A DNA stretch of 64,000 bases from Roseiarcus sp963835955 (GCA_963835955.1 CAWIHZ010000001.1:261302-325301); one strand, 5' to 3'. Counted from the stretch's first letter, positions 24,853-33,619 are shown. Notes: generated from the letters alone by a model not told the origin. Made by a program: numbers and translations.

Positions 24853-25985
24853 TGATCTCGCGTTCCGCCCCAGTCCTTGCCCCAGACCTCCTCGACGATC
24901 TCGACCAGGCGCGCGAGCTTGATCCACTGGTCGGCCTCTTCGAGGTCGTTTCCGTGCGCGGTGGATGAAAAGCCGCATTGGTGGCTGAGCGCGCATTGGC
25001 TCAAGGCGACGTATTTTGTCGCCTCCTCGATGCGACGCTTGACGACGTCCTTCGGTTCGGCCTCGGCGCGTTTGGAGCTCATGAGGCCGAGCACGATGGT
25101 CGCGCCCTTGGGCGCAAAGCGGAGCGGCGCGAAATCGCCCGAGCGCTCGTCGTCGTATTCGAGAAAAAAACCGTCGATCTTCATCTCGTTGAGCAGGATT
25201 TCGGCGACCGGCTCATAGCCGCCCTGCGCCACCCAGGCGCTCTTGAAATTGCCGCGGCAAAGATGGACGCAGACCGTCAGGTCGTTCGGCCGGTCGCGGA
25301 TCGAATCGTTGATGAGCTTGCAATAGAGACGCGTCAGCGCGTCCGGATCGTCGCCGCGCGCCTTGGTGCGTTCGCGAATGGCGGGATCGCACAGATAGGC
25401 GAGGTTGGTGTCGTCGAACTGCAGGTAGCGGCAGCCGCGCGCCGCGAGGTCTGCGACCTCGGCCCGATAGGCGGCGGTCAGATCGTCGTAGAAGTCCTCG
25501 AGGCGCGGATAGACGGCCTCGCTGATCGCCTCGCGCCCGCCGCGGAAATGCAGCATCGAGGGCGCCGGGATGCAGACTTTCGGCATCCGGGTGGTCGTCG
25601 ACTTCAGAAAATCGAAGTCCGGCCCCTGGATCGGCCCGACCCACTTGACCTTGCTCCCGACATGCATCGTCGGCGGTTTGAAGCCGACCTCGGTCCCGTC
25701 GTTCTTGCGGAAGGTCGCGACGAATTCGCCGTAATGGGTCTCGACGCCTTCCAGGCGCTCGAGGAAATCGACGTGAAAAAAGGTGCGGCGGAACTCGCCG
25801 TCGGTGATCCCCTTCAAGCCCACATTCTCCTGCGCATGCACGACCTCGCGGATGCACTCGTCCTCGATCGCATGAAGATCATTTGCCGCAAGTCCGCCGC
25901 CGGCGAACCGCTCGCGCGCCTCCCGGAGCCGCTCGGGCCGAAGAAAACTGCCGACATGGTCGGCGCGGAACGGCGGACGGGACAT
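24849..25985 (-). CDS. cobalamin-independent methionine synthase II-like protein (YxjG/YxjH family)
   Basis: A 378-residue protein corresponding to the C-terminal catalytic domain of MetE. It opens PPFRADHVGSFLRP, contains GITDGEFRR and YLQFDDTNLAYL, and has the zinc-ligand pattern VHLCRGN (His, Cys), an acid in FFLEYDDERSGDF and a final Cys in LSHQCGFSS. Family members transfer methyl groups to thiols from unusual donors, or have no tested activity. True MetE also needs its N-terminal half, so this is not a full methionine synthase. It is the first gene of a coupled pair with the ALDH gene. Confidence 0.9.
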   Translation of the reverse strand: MSRPPFRADHVGSFLRPERLREARERFAGGGLAANDLHAIEDECIREVVHAQENVGLKGITDGEFRRTFFHVDFLERLEGVETHYGEFVATFRKNDGTEVGFKPPTMHVGSKVKWVGPIQGPDFDFLKSTTTRMPKVCIPAPSMLHFRGGREAISEAVYPRLEDFYDDLTAAYRAEVADLAARGCRYLQFDDTNLAYLCDPAIRERTKARGDDPDALTRLYCKLINDSIRDRPNDLTVCVHLCRGNFKSAWVAQGGYEPVAEILLNEMKIDGFFLEYDDERSGDFAPLRFAPKGATIVLGLMSSKRAEAEPKDVVKRRIEEATKYVALSQCALSHQCGFSSTAHGNDLEEADQWIKLARLVEIVEEVWGKDWGGTRDQ

Positions 25986-26104
25986 CGGCTCCTCCCTCGG
26001 GCGCGTAACGATCGCGCGCGCCCAATGCTCTCACGTCGTCCGACGCTTTGGCAACCGGGGACTTTGGCGCATCGCGGAAACGGCGCGCGGGAGGGGAAGC
26101 GCCT

Positions 26105-26533
26105 TCACCGTCTGGCGGCGAAGAACGCCCGCAGAATCGAGCCTGCCTCGCCTGCGCGAATGCCGCCGTAGACTTGCGGCGCGTGGTGGCAGGTCGGCTG
26201 GCTGAAGAAGTGCGGTCCGTTGTCGACTGCGCCGCCCTTGGGGTCCGGAGCGGCGTAGTAAAGCCGACGCAGGCGGGCGTGAGAAATTGCGCCCGCGCAC
26301 ATCGCGCACGGCTCGAGGCTGACGTAAAGGTCGCAGCCGACGAGCCGCTCGGATCCTATTCTTTCAGCGGCCTCCCGGATCACGAGCATCTCGGCGTGCG
26401 CGGTCGGGTCGGCGCGTTCCCGGGTGCGGTTTCCCGCGCGCGCGACGACGGCGCCGTTGCTGACCAGCGCGGCGCCGATCGGCGCCTCGCCGCGCGATCC
26501 GGCCGCCCGCGCCTCGGCGAAGGCGACGCCCAT
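26105..26533 (-). CDS. tadA: tRNA-specific adenosine deaminase
   Basis: Deaminates the wobble adenosine of tRNA-Arg(ACG) to inosine; normally essential. The 142-residue product has the zinc deaminase motifs HAEM (His ligand and catalytic Glu) and PCAMC (two Cys ligands), plus the TadA end YGGIRAGEAGSILRAFF. I chose ATG 26533 because similarity begins at MGVAFAEARAAG; an earlier in-frame start at 26662 would add an unconserved leader. It is divergent from rluB, an arrangement common in Hyphomicrobiales. Confidence 0.93.
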   Translation of the reverse strand: MGVAFAEARAAGSRGEAPIGAALVSNGAVVARAGNRTRERADPTAHAEMLVIREAAERIGSERLVGCDLYVSLEPCAMCAGAISHARLRRLYYAAPDPKGGAVDNGPHFFSQPTCHHAPQVYGGIRAGEAGSILRAFFAARR

Positions 26534-26733
26534 CGGATCGTCCCTGTCCGAGCCCTTCGACAAACTCGCCTGCCTAATTGGCCTTCCGCGGAACGCCCCA
26601 AAGCGTTTTCCGGGTGGCGGCCCGGAGGATTCGGGCTTAGGACAGGCGCTCGCTTCTGGCAATGCGGGAAGCGGACGGCTTTCGGGGAAGGGAATCCGCC
26701 ATTCCCCGCGATTTCGACGGACGCGAAGAGAGC

Positions 26734-28377
26734 ATGAGCGACGAGACGAATTCCGGCGCCTCGGAAGTTCGCCAAGGCCAGCGCATCGCCAAGGTCATGG
26801 CGCGGGCCGGGCTTTGCTCGCGCCGCGACGCGGAAGCCTGGATCGCCGAGGGCCGCGTCAGCGTCAACGGCAAGATTCTCGACAGCCCGGCCTTCAACGT
26901 CACCGACGAAGACGACGTGCGGGTCGATGGCGACTCGCTCGCCCCGCCCGAGCGGACGCGGCTGTTTCTGTTTCATAAGCCCCGCGGACTCGTCACGACG
27001 GCGCGCGACCCGGAAGGGCGGCCGACGATTTTCGCCGCCCTGCCGCCGGCCTTGCCGCGCGTGGTCGCGATCGGCCGGCTCGACATCAACAGCGAGGGCC
27101 TGCTGCTCCTGACCAATGACGGCGGGCTCGCGCGAGTCCTGGAGTTGCCCGCGACCGGCTGGCTGCGCCGCTACCGCGTGCGCGCGCACGGCGCGATCGA
27201 TCAGGCGAGCCTCGATCGCCTCAGGGATGGCGTCACCGTCGACGGCGTCGACTACCTGGGAATCGAGGCCAGGCTCGATCGCGAGCAGGGCTCCAACGCC
27301 TGGATCACAATGGGCCTCAGAGAGGGCAAGAATCGCGAGATCAAGAAGGTGCTCGAACATCTGGGCCTGGCGGTCAACCGCCTGATTCGGATCTCGTTCG
27401 GTCCTTTCGAACTCGGCGATCTCGCCGAGGGCGAGGCGGCCGAAGTGCGCACGCGGGTGTTGCGCGACCAACTGGGCGTCAAGCTCGCGAGGGAAGCCGG
27501 CGCCGATTTCGACGCGCCTCTGATCGAGCGCGCCGCGCCGCGCGCGGAGCCTGGTCCCAAGGAAGGACGCCGGAGCGAACGGGGAGAGCGCCAGAGACAG
27601 GAGCGCGAGCGGACCCCTGAGGATCGGCGCGGCCGCATCGAAATGAGGCCTGGGCGACGTCTTGCGCGCGATGAAGCGCCGCGGCGCGCTCCGACAGCTC
27701 CGTCCGCGCCCGAGCGCCGCCGAAAACACGTTTCGGCGTTGCGCGCCGAGATCGCCTCCGATGCTTCGGGCCCACGCAAACGGATCGAGCGCGGCGCGAC
27801 GCGCGACCGCAAGGGACGAGAGATCGCGGTCGAGCGGTTAAGGCCGACGGACGAGGACGCGCGCCGGCGCGCCGCCGCGACAAGGCGCGAACGCGCCGCT
27901 AAGACGGTTGGCCGAGGCGCCGGCAAGCGCGGCAAGGACCGGCCGGCGTCCGCGGGACGACACGGACGAAGTTCGGCGGCGGTCCACAAACCGGGCGACC
28001 GGCCGAGGCGGGCGAAAGCATTCGAACCGCGACAGGCGCGCGACGGCGAGGGGCGCGGGCGTGAGCCGCGATCCGAATTCAAGGCGCGTGGGCCGCGCGA
28101 GCGCCGCCTCGATCGGTCCGCCGGCGCGCCAGGCGGCAAGCGTCCCGAGGGCGCGCCGGCGCGGGCAGGACGCAAACCGTCCGCTCTCCCGCGCAAGTTC
28201 GAGCCAGGCGCAAGGGACGCGTGGCGGCCGCGGGGCCAAGGCCGCGACAGTCGTGGGCCGTCGCGCTCAAGCCAAGCTTCACGCGGGCCCGGGCGTCCCC
28301 CGAGCGGCAGACCGCCGGCCAGGGGGCCGTCCAAGGGCCCGGGCCGCGGCCCGCGCCGGCCGCCGCGAAAGCCCTGA
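26734..28377 (+). CDS. rluB: 23S rRNA pseudouridine synthase RluB-like with long Arg-rich tail
   Basis: Isomerises a uridine in 23S rRNA (position 2605 in E. coli). The N-terminal S4 RNA-binding domain (about residues 15-75, RIAKVMARAGLCSRRDAEAWI) is followed by the synthase domain with the catalytic-Asp motif GRLDINSEGLLLLTND and the GKNREIKKVLEHLGL loop. The enzyme domain ends near residue 260. About 285 further residues form a low-complexity tail dominated by Arg, Gly, Pro, Ala and Glu, probably disordered and RNA-binding. ATG 26734 has the site gaagagag. rsmD follows four bases after the stop, so the two form an rRNA-modification unit. Confidence 0.92.
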   Translation: MSDETNSGASEVRQGQRIAKVMARAGLCSRRDAEAWIAEGRVSVNGKILDSPAFNVTDEDDVRVDGDSLAPPERTRLFLFHKPRGLVTTARDPEGRPTIFAALPPALPRVVAIGRLDINSEGLLLLTNDGGLARVLELPATGWLRRYRVRAHGAIDQASLDRLRDGVTVDGVDYLGIEARLDREQGSNAWITMGLREGKNREIKKVLEHLGLAVNRLIRISFGPFELGDLAEGEAAEVRTRVLRDQLGVKLAREAGADFDAPLIERAAPRAEPGPKEGRRSERGERQRQERERTPEDRRGRIEMRPGRRLARDEAPRRAPTAPSAPERRRKHVSALRAEIASDASGPRKRIERGATRDRKGREIAVERLRPTDEDARRRAAATRRERAAKTVGRGAGKRGKDRPASAGRHGRSSAAVHKPGDRPRRAKAFEPRQARDGEGRGREPRSEFKARGPRERRLDRSAGAPGGKRPEGAPARAGRKPSALPRKFEPGARDAWRPRGQGRDSRGPSRSSQASRGPGRPPSGRPPARGPSKGPGRGPRRPPRKP

Positions 28378-28381
28378 ACTC

Positions 28382-28987
28382 GTGCGAATCATTGGCGGAC
28401 GCCTGAAGGGCCGCGCGCTCGCGGCGCCCTCTTCGCGCGCCGTTCGCCCGACATCGGAGCGGTTGCGGGAGTCGATCTTCGACATCCTCGAACACCGCTA
28501 TCCCGGCCTGATCGAAGGCGCGCGGGTGGTCGATCTGTTCGCCGGATCGGGGGCGCTTGCGATCGAGGCGCTGTCACGCGGCGCGCGCTTCGCGTTGCTG
28601 GTCGACAATGGGGTCGAGGCGCGGGCGCTGTTGCGCGCCAATGTCGAGGCGATGGGGCTGGGCGGCGCAACGCGCATATGGCGGGCCGACGCGACACGGC
28701 TCGGCTCGTCGCCGGCAGGCGGCCCCTTCGCGCTCGCCTTTCTCGATCCGCCCTACGGCCAGGGTCTCGCCGGCCGGTCCCTTGCCTCGCTTGTCGCAGG
28801 CGGTTGGCTCGAACCGGGCGGGCTGTGCGTCATCGAGGAGGCCGCCAGGGCGGATGTCGCCGCGCCGGAAGGCCTCGCTCTGGTCGACGAACGCACCTAT
28901 GGGGACACGCGGATCGTGTTCTGTGAACGGGATCGCGGGCTGGGGTCGGGAGGCGACGCGAGCAGGGTCAATTCGGATAGGGATTGA
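28382..28987 (+). CDS. rsmD: 16S rRNA (guanine-966-N2)-methyltransferase
   Basis: Methylates G966 of 16S rRNA using SAM. The 201-residue product starts at GTG 28382 (VRIIGGRLKGR, the normal RsmD opening), four bases after the rluB stop. The SAM loop is VVDLFAGSGALAIEALSRGA and the catalytic motif is LDPPYGQ. The frame is open far upstream inside rluB, but only the part from 28382 is conserved. Its last 20 bases overlap the convergent PEBP gene. Confidence 0.93.
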   Translation: MRIIGGRLKGRALAAPSSRAVRPTSERLRESIFDILEHRYPGLIEGARVVDLFAGSGALAIEALSRGARFALLVDNGVEARALLRANVEAMGLGGATRIWRADATRLGSSPAGGPFALAFLDPPYGQGLAGRSLASLVAGGWLEPGGLCVIEEAARADVAAPEGLALVDERTYGDTRIVFCERDRGLGSGGDASRVNSDRD

Positions 28988-29552
28988 CGTAGGCCCCGAC
29001 GAGGCTCGATTCACCCTTCCGATGGCCCTTCAGTTTCTCCTGCAGTTCGGGAAGCGTCAGCCCCGGCGGCAGGTCCTTCGGGTCGAGATCGGTGGCGACG
29101 ATCTGAAACAGATAATGGTGAGGCGAGCCGACTGGCGGGCAAGGGCCGCCGAAGAACGCCAGTTTCTTGCCGCTCGTTCCGCCGATGTATTTGCCGCTCG
29201 GCTGGCTGATCTCCCCCTCGGCGAACGAGGCGACGCCAGGCGCGACGCCGTAGGCGACCCAATGCACGAAACCCGCGCCATAGCCCGCGTCCGGGTCGAA
29301 CACGACGAAGGCGTAGCTCTTCGTTCCTTCCGGCGGGTTGGACCACGTGAGCTCGGGCGAGACGTTGTCGCCCTTGCAGTTCGGCCCCCGCGCCGGGACG
29401 TCGCCGACCTTTTTGGGCAGCATCGCGCCGTCCTTGAAGGTCGTCGAAGACAGAGTGAACGCGTCAGCCGCAAACGACGCCTGTTCCGCATGGAGCGCCG
29501 CGATTGCGAGGGTCGCCGCCAGAAGAAGCGCCTTTGTCGGGTTGATCGTCAT
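28968..29552 (-). CDS. secreted YbhB/YbcL (PEBP/Raf-kinase-inhibitor-like) protein
   Basis: A 194-residue phosphatidylethanolamine-binding-protein fold. A signal peptide (about residues 1-28, hydrophobic ALLLAATLAIAALHA) suggests periplasmic location. The ligand-pocket signatures SPELTWSNPPEGTKSYAF, DPDAGYGAGFVHWV and the GPCPPVGSPHHY loop are clear. Bacterial members have no settled function. It is convergent with rsmD and shares 20 bases with it, so the two transcripts overlap. The upstream gap to the lipoprotein gene is a divergent promoter region. Confidence 0.93.
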   Translation of the reverse strand: MTINPTKALLLAATLAIAALHAEQASFAADAFTLSSTTFKDGAMLPKKVGDVPARGPNCKGDNVSPELTWSNPPEGTKSYAFVVFDPDAGYGAGFVHWVAYGVAPGVASFAEGEISQPSGKYIGGTSGKKLAFFGGPCPPVGSPHHYLFQIVATDLDPKDLPPGLTLPELQEKLKGHRKGESSLVGAYVNPYPN

Positions 29553-29694
29553 TTTCGGTTCCCTCGCCAGGTCGGGTTTTGGATGCTAGCGCCCGCGGCG
29601 CCGCGCGCCAATGAAGGATTCGAACAGCCGGCATTGTCAAAGTTTGGCGTTTGCGCCAACGTCGGCATAGAAAACCTCGCGCCCGGGGAGTTTG

Positions 29695-30102
29695 GTGAGG
29701 ACATCCGTCGCGATCCTGCTCGGCGCGTTCTCGGCGTTTCTGCTTGGCGGCTGCGAGAGCGCGCGGCCGGAAGCGGACCAGATCGTGCAACAGCGGATGA
29801 TCGGCCTTTCGAACAAGGATCTCCTCGCCTGTGTGGGCGGGCCGCCCAGGCGCGCGGCGGCGGGCCAAGCGACCGAAATCTGGACCTACGACGGCGGCCA
29901 GACGCGCGGCTACGGCCCTCAATGGGCGATCGGCCTCAACACGAATCTTCCTCCCTTTGCGTCGCAGGCCGCCTGTAAGGTGAGGGTGGTCATGACCAAC
30001 GGCCGGGTCAGTCAGGTCTTCTACGCCGCCGCCAACGGCGAAGCGCTTCCGCTCGGCCAGGAATGTCCGTTTCCGGTCGAGCGATGCGTCCAGGCGCGAT
30101 GA
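29695..30102 (+). CDS. small outer-membrane lipoprotein of unknown function
   Basis: A 135-residue lipoprotein. The N-terminal signal ends in a lipobox (FLLGGCES), giving an acylated Cys near residue 20. The mature part resembles the SmpA/OmlA-like layout in outline: a short helix (MIGLSNKDLLACVGGPP) and then a two-stranded region with WTYDGG and CKVRVVMTNGRVSQVFY. Four further Cys may form disulphides. The GTG at 29695 follows ggggag (29685-29690) at short spacing; TTG 29692 is the alternative. Periplasmic face or outer membrane is likely. Confidence 0.78.
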   Translation: MRTSVAILLGAFSAFLLGGCESARPEADQIVQQRMIGLSNKDLLACVGGPPRRAAAGQATEIWTYDGGQTRGYGPQWAIGLNTNLPPFASQAACKVRVVMTNGRVSQVFYAAANGEALPLGQECPFPVERCVQAR

Positions 30103-30145
30103 CAGGCCGCCGATCCAGCCGCGTTTTGACGGCGCTGCGCTGAAG

Positions 30146-30832
30146 ATGTCCCGCGCCGAGCGGCTACTCGACCTGATGCAGAATCTGCGGCTCCGGCGCC
30201 GGCCGGTCGTCGGCGCGGCGCTGGCGGACGAGCTTGGCGTCTCGCTGCGCACGCTCTACCGCGACATCGCCGCCCTGCAGGCGCAGGGAGCGCACATCGA
30301 GGGCGAGGCGGGGCTCGGCTATGTGCTGAAGCCCGGTTTCACGCTGCCGCCGCTGATGTTCAGCCTCGAGGAGGTCGAGGCGCTAGCGCTGGGCGCGCGT
30401 TGGGTCGATGGCCGCTCCGACGAGGGCTTGTCGAAGGCCGCCCGGGGCGCCCTCGCCAAGATCGCAGCCGTCCTGCCGCCCGAGCGCGCGGACGCTCTGG
30501 ACTGGCCGACGCTCATCGCCGGCCCGAGTCCGACCGGCGAGCGGGAGGCCGCCAAACTGCGACTCGTTCGAGCGGCGCTCAACGGGGAGCGCAAGCTCGG
30601 CTTTGCCTACGAGAATAAGGACGGGCGGCGATCGGCGCGCATCGTTTGGCCAGTCGTCCTCGGCTTCTTCGACAACGCCCGGATGCTCGCCGCCTGGTGC
30701 GAGGCGCGCTCCGCCTTTCGCCATTTCCGCCTCGACCGGATGGAAGGGCTGGCGCTCTCGGACCAGCGCCTGCCGAGGTCGCGGCGGACGCTGCTTCGGG
30801 AGTGGCGGCGGGCGGAGGGGCTGAACGAATGA
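30146..30832 (+). CDS. HTH/WYL-domain transcriptional regulator (YafY-like)
   Basis: A 228-residue regulator. The DeoR-like winged helix is at residues 1-60 (RAERLLDLMQNLRLRRRPVVGAAL, LGVSLRTLYRDIAAL). After a linker comes a WYL domain (about residues 140-215), in which the classical WYL triad is replaced around MLAAWCEARSAFRHFRLDRM. WYL regulators sense nucleic acids or nucleotides, or act in general metabolism. ATG 30146 lies 43 bases after the lipoprotein gene. There is no adjacent defence locus, so a phage-defence regulator role is not supported here. Confidence 0.9.
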   Translation: MSRAERLLDLMQNLRLRRRPVVGAALADELGVSLRTLYRDIAALQAQGAHIEGEAGLGYVLKPGFTLPPLMFSLEEVEALALGARWVDGRSDEGLSKAARGALAKIAAVLPPERADALDWPTLIAGPSPTGEREAAKLRLVRAALNGERKLGFAYENKDGRRSARIVWPVVLGFFDNARMLAAWCEARSAFRHFRLDRMEGLALSDQRLPRSRRTLLREWRRAEGLNE

Positions 30833-31229
30833 GGCGCTGTGGCTCCTTTTTCGGTCAGGGCAATCGGGTGAAGGAAGTGCGTGACAAAGGGGAGAAGTGT
30901 TGAATTTGTCGATATCCGCTGACTCGATTGGCGGAGCAGGACGATGGAATCTTTGGACGCGGCGCTGGCGTGATCGGGGCAACGGATCAGCGGACAACAT
31001 CAGGGCCATCGGAATGCCAATCTCCGCGCAAAAGGCCGAAGACATGACCGCACCCAAGACCAGCACGAAGCCGAAAATAGCCCTTGATCGGCGGGCGTTG
31101 TCCAGACACGACAGTGCCAGACATGACAGTGCCGTTGAAACGAATCGCCAAAATATCAAATCTCAGCGGCACGCGAATTTGGAAAATGCGAGCGACTCAG
31201 CAGAACACCGGGGCCGGCTGCGATAAGAT
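30833..31229. other. intergenic region with a tandem pair of 16-mers
   Basis: About 400 bases without a supported gene between the WYL regulator and the end of aroE. It carries two adjoining copies of ccagacaYgacagtgc (31102-31117 and 31117-31132), related to the single copy at 19215-19230. A minus-strand open frame across about 30985-31100 encodes a hydrophobic stretch but has no start context or family match. The region may be the scar of a mobile element next to the decayed aroE island, which is inference. Confidence 0.5.
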
Positions 31230-32087
31230 TTAAGAACCGCGTGCAGCGATCACCCGCTCAAATGCCTCCTCCATCGGCGCGCGCGGAGGCTCGACACCGG
31301 TGAATATCTCAAAAGCGTCGACCGCTTGATCGATCGCGAGCTCGCGGCCTGTCATCACTCGCGCGCCCTTATCGCGGGCGGCTAGCAAAAGCGGCGTCCA
31401 AAGCGGCTGATAGACGGCGTCGGCGACCCAGAGGTCGGAGCGAAGGAGATCGAACGCGACGGGCGATTCGAGGCTCGGCAACATCCCGACGGCGGTGGCG
31501 TTGACGAGACCGCGCGCCCCGGTCAGCGCCTCAGATGGACTTGGGCACGCCTGCGCAGCACAGCGCTTCCCGAGAGCTTGGGCCAGTTCTCGAGCCTTCG
31601 GCTCATCGCGGTCGAGAATATTGATACTGGCGACGCGGCTGTCGGCCAGCGCGACGCCGATAGCCCTGCCGACGCCGCCGGCGCCGATCAGCGCGACGGT
31701 CTGTCCCGCGACATCGCCGATCGTTCGACGGCAACTGCGCGCGAATCCGCTGCAATCGGTGTTGAAGCCGACCAAGCGGTTATCGCGCACAGCGACCGTG
31801 TTGACGGCGCCGACCTCGGCGGCGGACGGCGCCAATTCGTCGAGCAGCGGCAGGACGTCGATCTTATAGGGGAAGGTTACGTTGACGCCAGCGAACTTAA
31901 GCGCGCGAACGCCCTCCAACATGGCCCGAAGCATCTGTTGGTCAGCGCCGGCGACCTCGATCAGGTGATAGGCGTAGCGGAACCCAAGCGCGCGGCCCGC
32001 GGCCTCATGCATGGCTGGCGAGGCGGAATGGGCGATAGGCGCGCCAATCAGGCCAACGAGAAAGCTCCGGGGATAGAAGCTGGCCAT
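31230..32087 (-). CDS. aroE: shikimate/quinate dehydrogenase family protein
   Basis: A 285-residue NAD(P)-dependent dehydrogenase interconverting shikimate or quinate with the 3-dehydro form. The substrate motif SASPAMHEAA, the catalytic Lys in NVTFPYK, Asn/Asp in VGFNTDCSGF and the nucleotide loop ALIGAGGVGRAIG are all present. The context (next to Gfo/Idh and flavoprotein fragments rather than biosynthetic genes) suggests a catabolic paralogue instead of the housekeeping AroE. Because the flanking genes are truncated it may be the last intact member of a lost operon. Confidence 0.88.
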   Translation of the reverse strand: MASFYPRSFLVGLIGAPIAHSASPAMHEAAGRALGFRYAYHLIEVAGADQQMLRAMLEGVRALKFAGVNVTFPYKIDVLPLLDELAPSAAEVGAVNTVAVRDNRLVGFNTDCSGFARSCRRTIGDVAGQTVALIGAGGVGRAIGVALADSRVASINILDRDEPKARELAQALGKRCAAQACPSPSEALTGARGLVNATAVGMLPSLESPVAFDLLRSDLWVADAVYQPLWTPLLLAARDKGARVMTGRELAIDQAVDAFEIFTGVEPPRAPMEEAFERVIAARGS

Positions 32088-32187
32088 CCGGCTTCATCTT
32101 TCAAAGGGCTGGATATGTCGCGCCGCCTAACAGTTCGCATGCACTCGCGCAGTCCGTCCTATTGTGAGGCGCCCACCCGCTTCACCT

Positions 32188-32718
32188 TCAGAGAGACGGC
32201 TCGGTCGTCGGATACTTCCGAAAAGCCCGACAACGCGCGCCTATCGATCGGCGCCGGACGGCCAATGAGTGCGGAAGCGGGTGTCTTATTCGACCAAGGA
32301 TTCCCGATCGGGCGAACTCTACCGCCTTATGAAGGATTGGACTATGACGGCGGTGGCGCCCGACCAGCAACTTGACGCAGGCGCGTTCCGCAGCCTGCAC
32401 GAGGCGCGCGCCCTCTTCAAGCGTATGACTGATCGGCTTTTCGATCGGCGCGGGAATGCCGGCGGCGATGCATTGCAAGCCCTGGTCGACGTGCATTTGG
32501 TTGGGCGTCGCCAGCACGACGCCGTCGGGTCGATGTAAGGCGAAACATTCGTGCAACGACCGGTATAGCGGCACATCTTCCCGCTCTCCGACTTCGATCG
32601 CCTTCGGCGAGGGGTCGATGATCGCCGAAAGCGTGGCGCCCTCGCTCTTTTGGATTTCCTCGATATGGCGCCGGCCGATTATTCCCGCGCCCGCCACCGC
32701 CATGCGGACCTTCTCCAT
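32188..32718 (-). pseudogene. truncated Gfo/Idh/MocA-family oxidoreductase
   Basis: The first about 143 residues are a good Gfo/Idh/MocA N-terminus: the Rossmann loop MAVAGAGIIGRRHIEEI, VLATPNQMHVDQG and IEKPISHTLEEG. The EKP motif carries the usual catalytic Lys. After LVGRHRRHSPIL and SGILGRI (near 32290) similarity stops, and about 33 unrelated residues run to the stop. Family members are about 350 residues, so the whole C-terminal substrate domain is gone. The missing part would have lain toward aroE, which now begins only 100 bases away; a deletion between the two is the simplest explanation. Confidence 0.85.
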
Positions 32719-33175
32719 ATCAACCTCCGATTTGACGAACTTCGTCTTGGTTCCGCGTTCATCGCCACTGTAGCTAAGGCATCGGTTTCGAGGCGGCTTT
32801 TGTGATAGCGCGGCATCTTAGACCGGCCCGGCGCATGCTCCAGACGGTTCATCGCGCCCCTGCCCCGAGTTCACGTTTTGGCCGCGCCGCGGTATTGACA
32901 CCGCGAGCGCAACCCCCCTCCCATATTGCGCAGCTTGACGGAAGCGAGAACGATGTTGCGATAGGAGTATGCCTGCAGAGCCGGCGCCTCCAATGCGTTG
33001 GATTTCGCGCTTCCGCCGTCGGCTGATGTGAACGCGCCGCCGCCCGATGAAACCCGCCTGGTCATCGAAACGCCGGTCGCGGTTGAGGCGTCCTGGCCGA
33101 TCGATCGGCGTCTCCGGGCTGCGACAGCCAATGCACAAGCGCCCTTCCAGCGCCGAGCTCGCGAAAGTCACGGCG
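32719..33175. other. divergent upstream region of two gene fragments
   Basis: About 460 bases between the starts of the truncated Gfo/Idh gene and the truncated flavoprotein gene. No conserved reading frame is present. In the ancestral locus this was probably the divergent control region of the catabolic operon. Confidence 0.45.
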
Positions 33176-33619
33176 ATGCCCGCTGAAATGAGGCTCGCCG
33201 CGCGACTTGAGTGCGACTTGCTGGTCATAGGCTCGGGGGCCGGCGGCCTTTCGGCTGCGGTGACCGCGGCCTGGCATGGCCTGAAAGTGATCGTCGAGGA
33301 GAAAGAGCCGGTCTTCGGGGGCACGACGGCGTGGTCGGGCGGATGGATCTGGGCGACCCTGAACCCGCCTTCCAGGCGGGAGGGGATCAACGAGGACCCC
33401 GGGGCGCCGCGCGCCTACCTGCGCGACGTGCTCGGAAACAACTTCACTGAGGCCAGGATCAACGCCTTTCTCGAAGCGGCGCCGCGCATGGCAGCCTTCT
33501 ATGAGAAGAACACCGCCTTGCAGTTCGAGAGTGGCGCGAAGATCGCCGACACCTATGGCAATGCGCAGGACGCCGGAATCGGCGGCCGCTCCGTCATTGC
33601 GCCGACGTGCGATGCACGC
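33176..33619 (+). pseudogene. truncated FAD-dependent oxidoreductase (KSTD/fumarate-reductase-like)
   Basis: Only the N-terminal quarter of a flavoprotein remains. The FAD fold CDLLVIGSGAGGLSAAVTAAWHG and the GGTTAWSGGWIW motif are intact, and similarity runs to GIGGRSVIAPTCDAR (about residue 148). The frame stays open to 34459, but from 33620 on it is unrelated sequence and then antisense to the acetyltransferase gene. Intact relatives are about 550-580 residues and oxidise steroids, shikimate-like or aromatic compounds. Loss of more than 400 residues makes this non-functional. Confidence 0.85.

Noticed and set aside
30146..30832. WYL regulator as a sign of a phage-defence island
   Set aside because: Neighbours are housekeeping or unrelated genes, and no nuclease, methylase or defence gene is present.
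30897..31226. 109-codon plus-strand frame and an overlapping minus-strand hydrophobic frame
   Set aside because: Neither has a convincing ribosome site or recognisable family, and the region holds short repeats instead.
33176..33619. Flavoprotein fragment as a complete small enzyme
   Set aside because: Only the FAD-binding N-terminus is present; the family needs more than 500 residues for activity.
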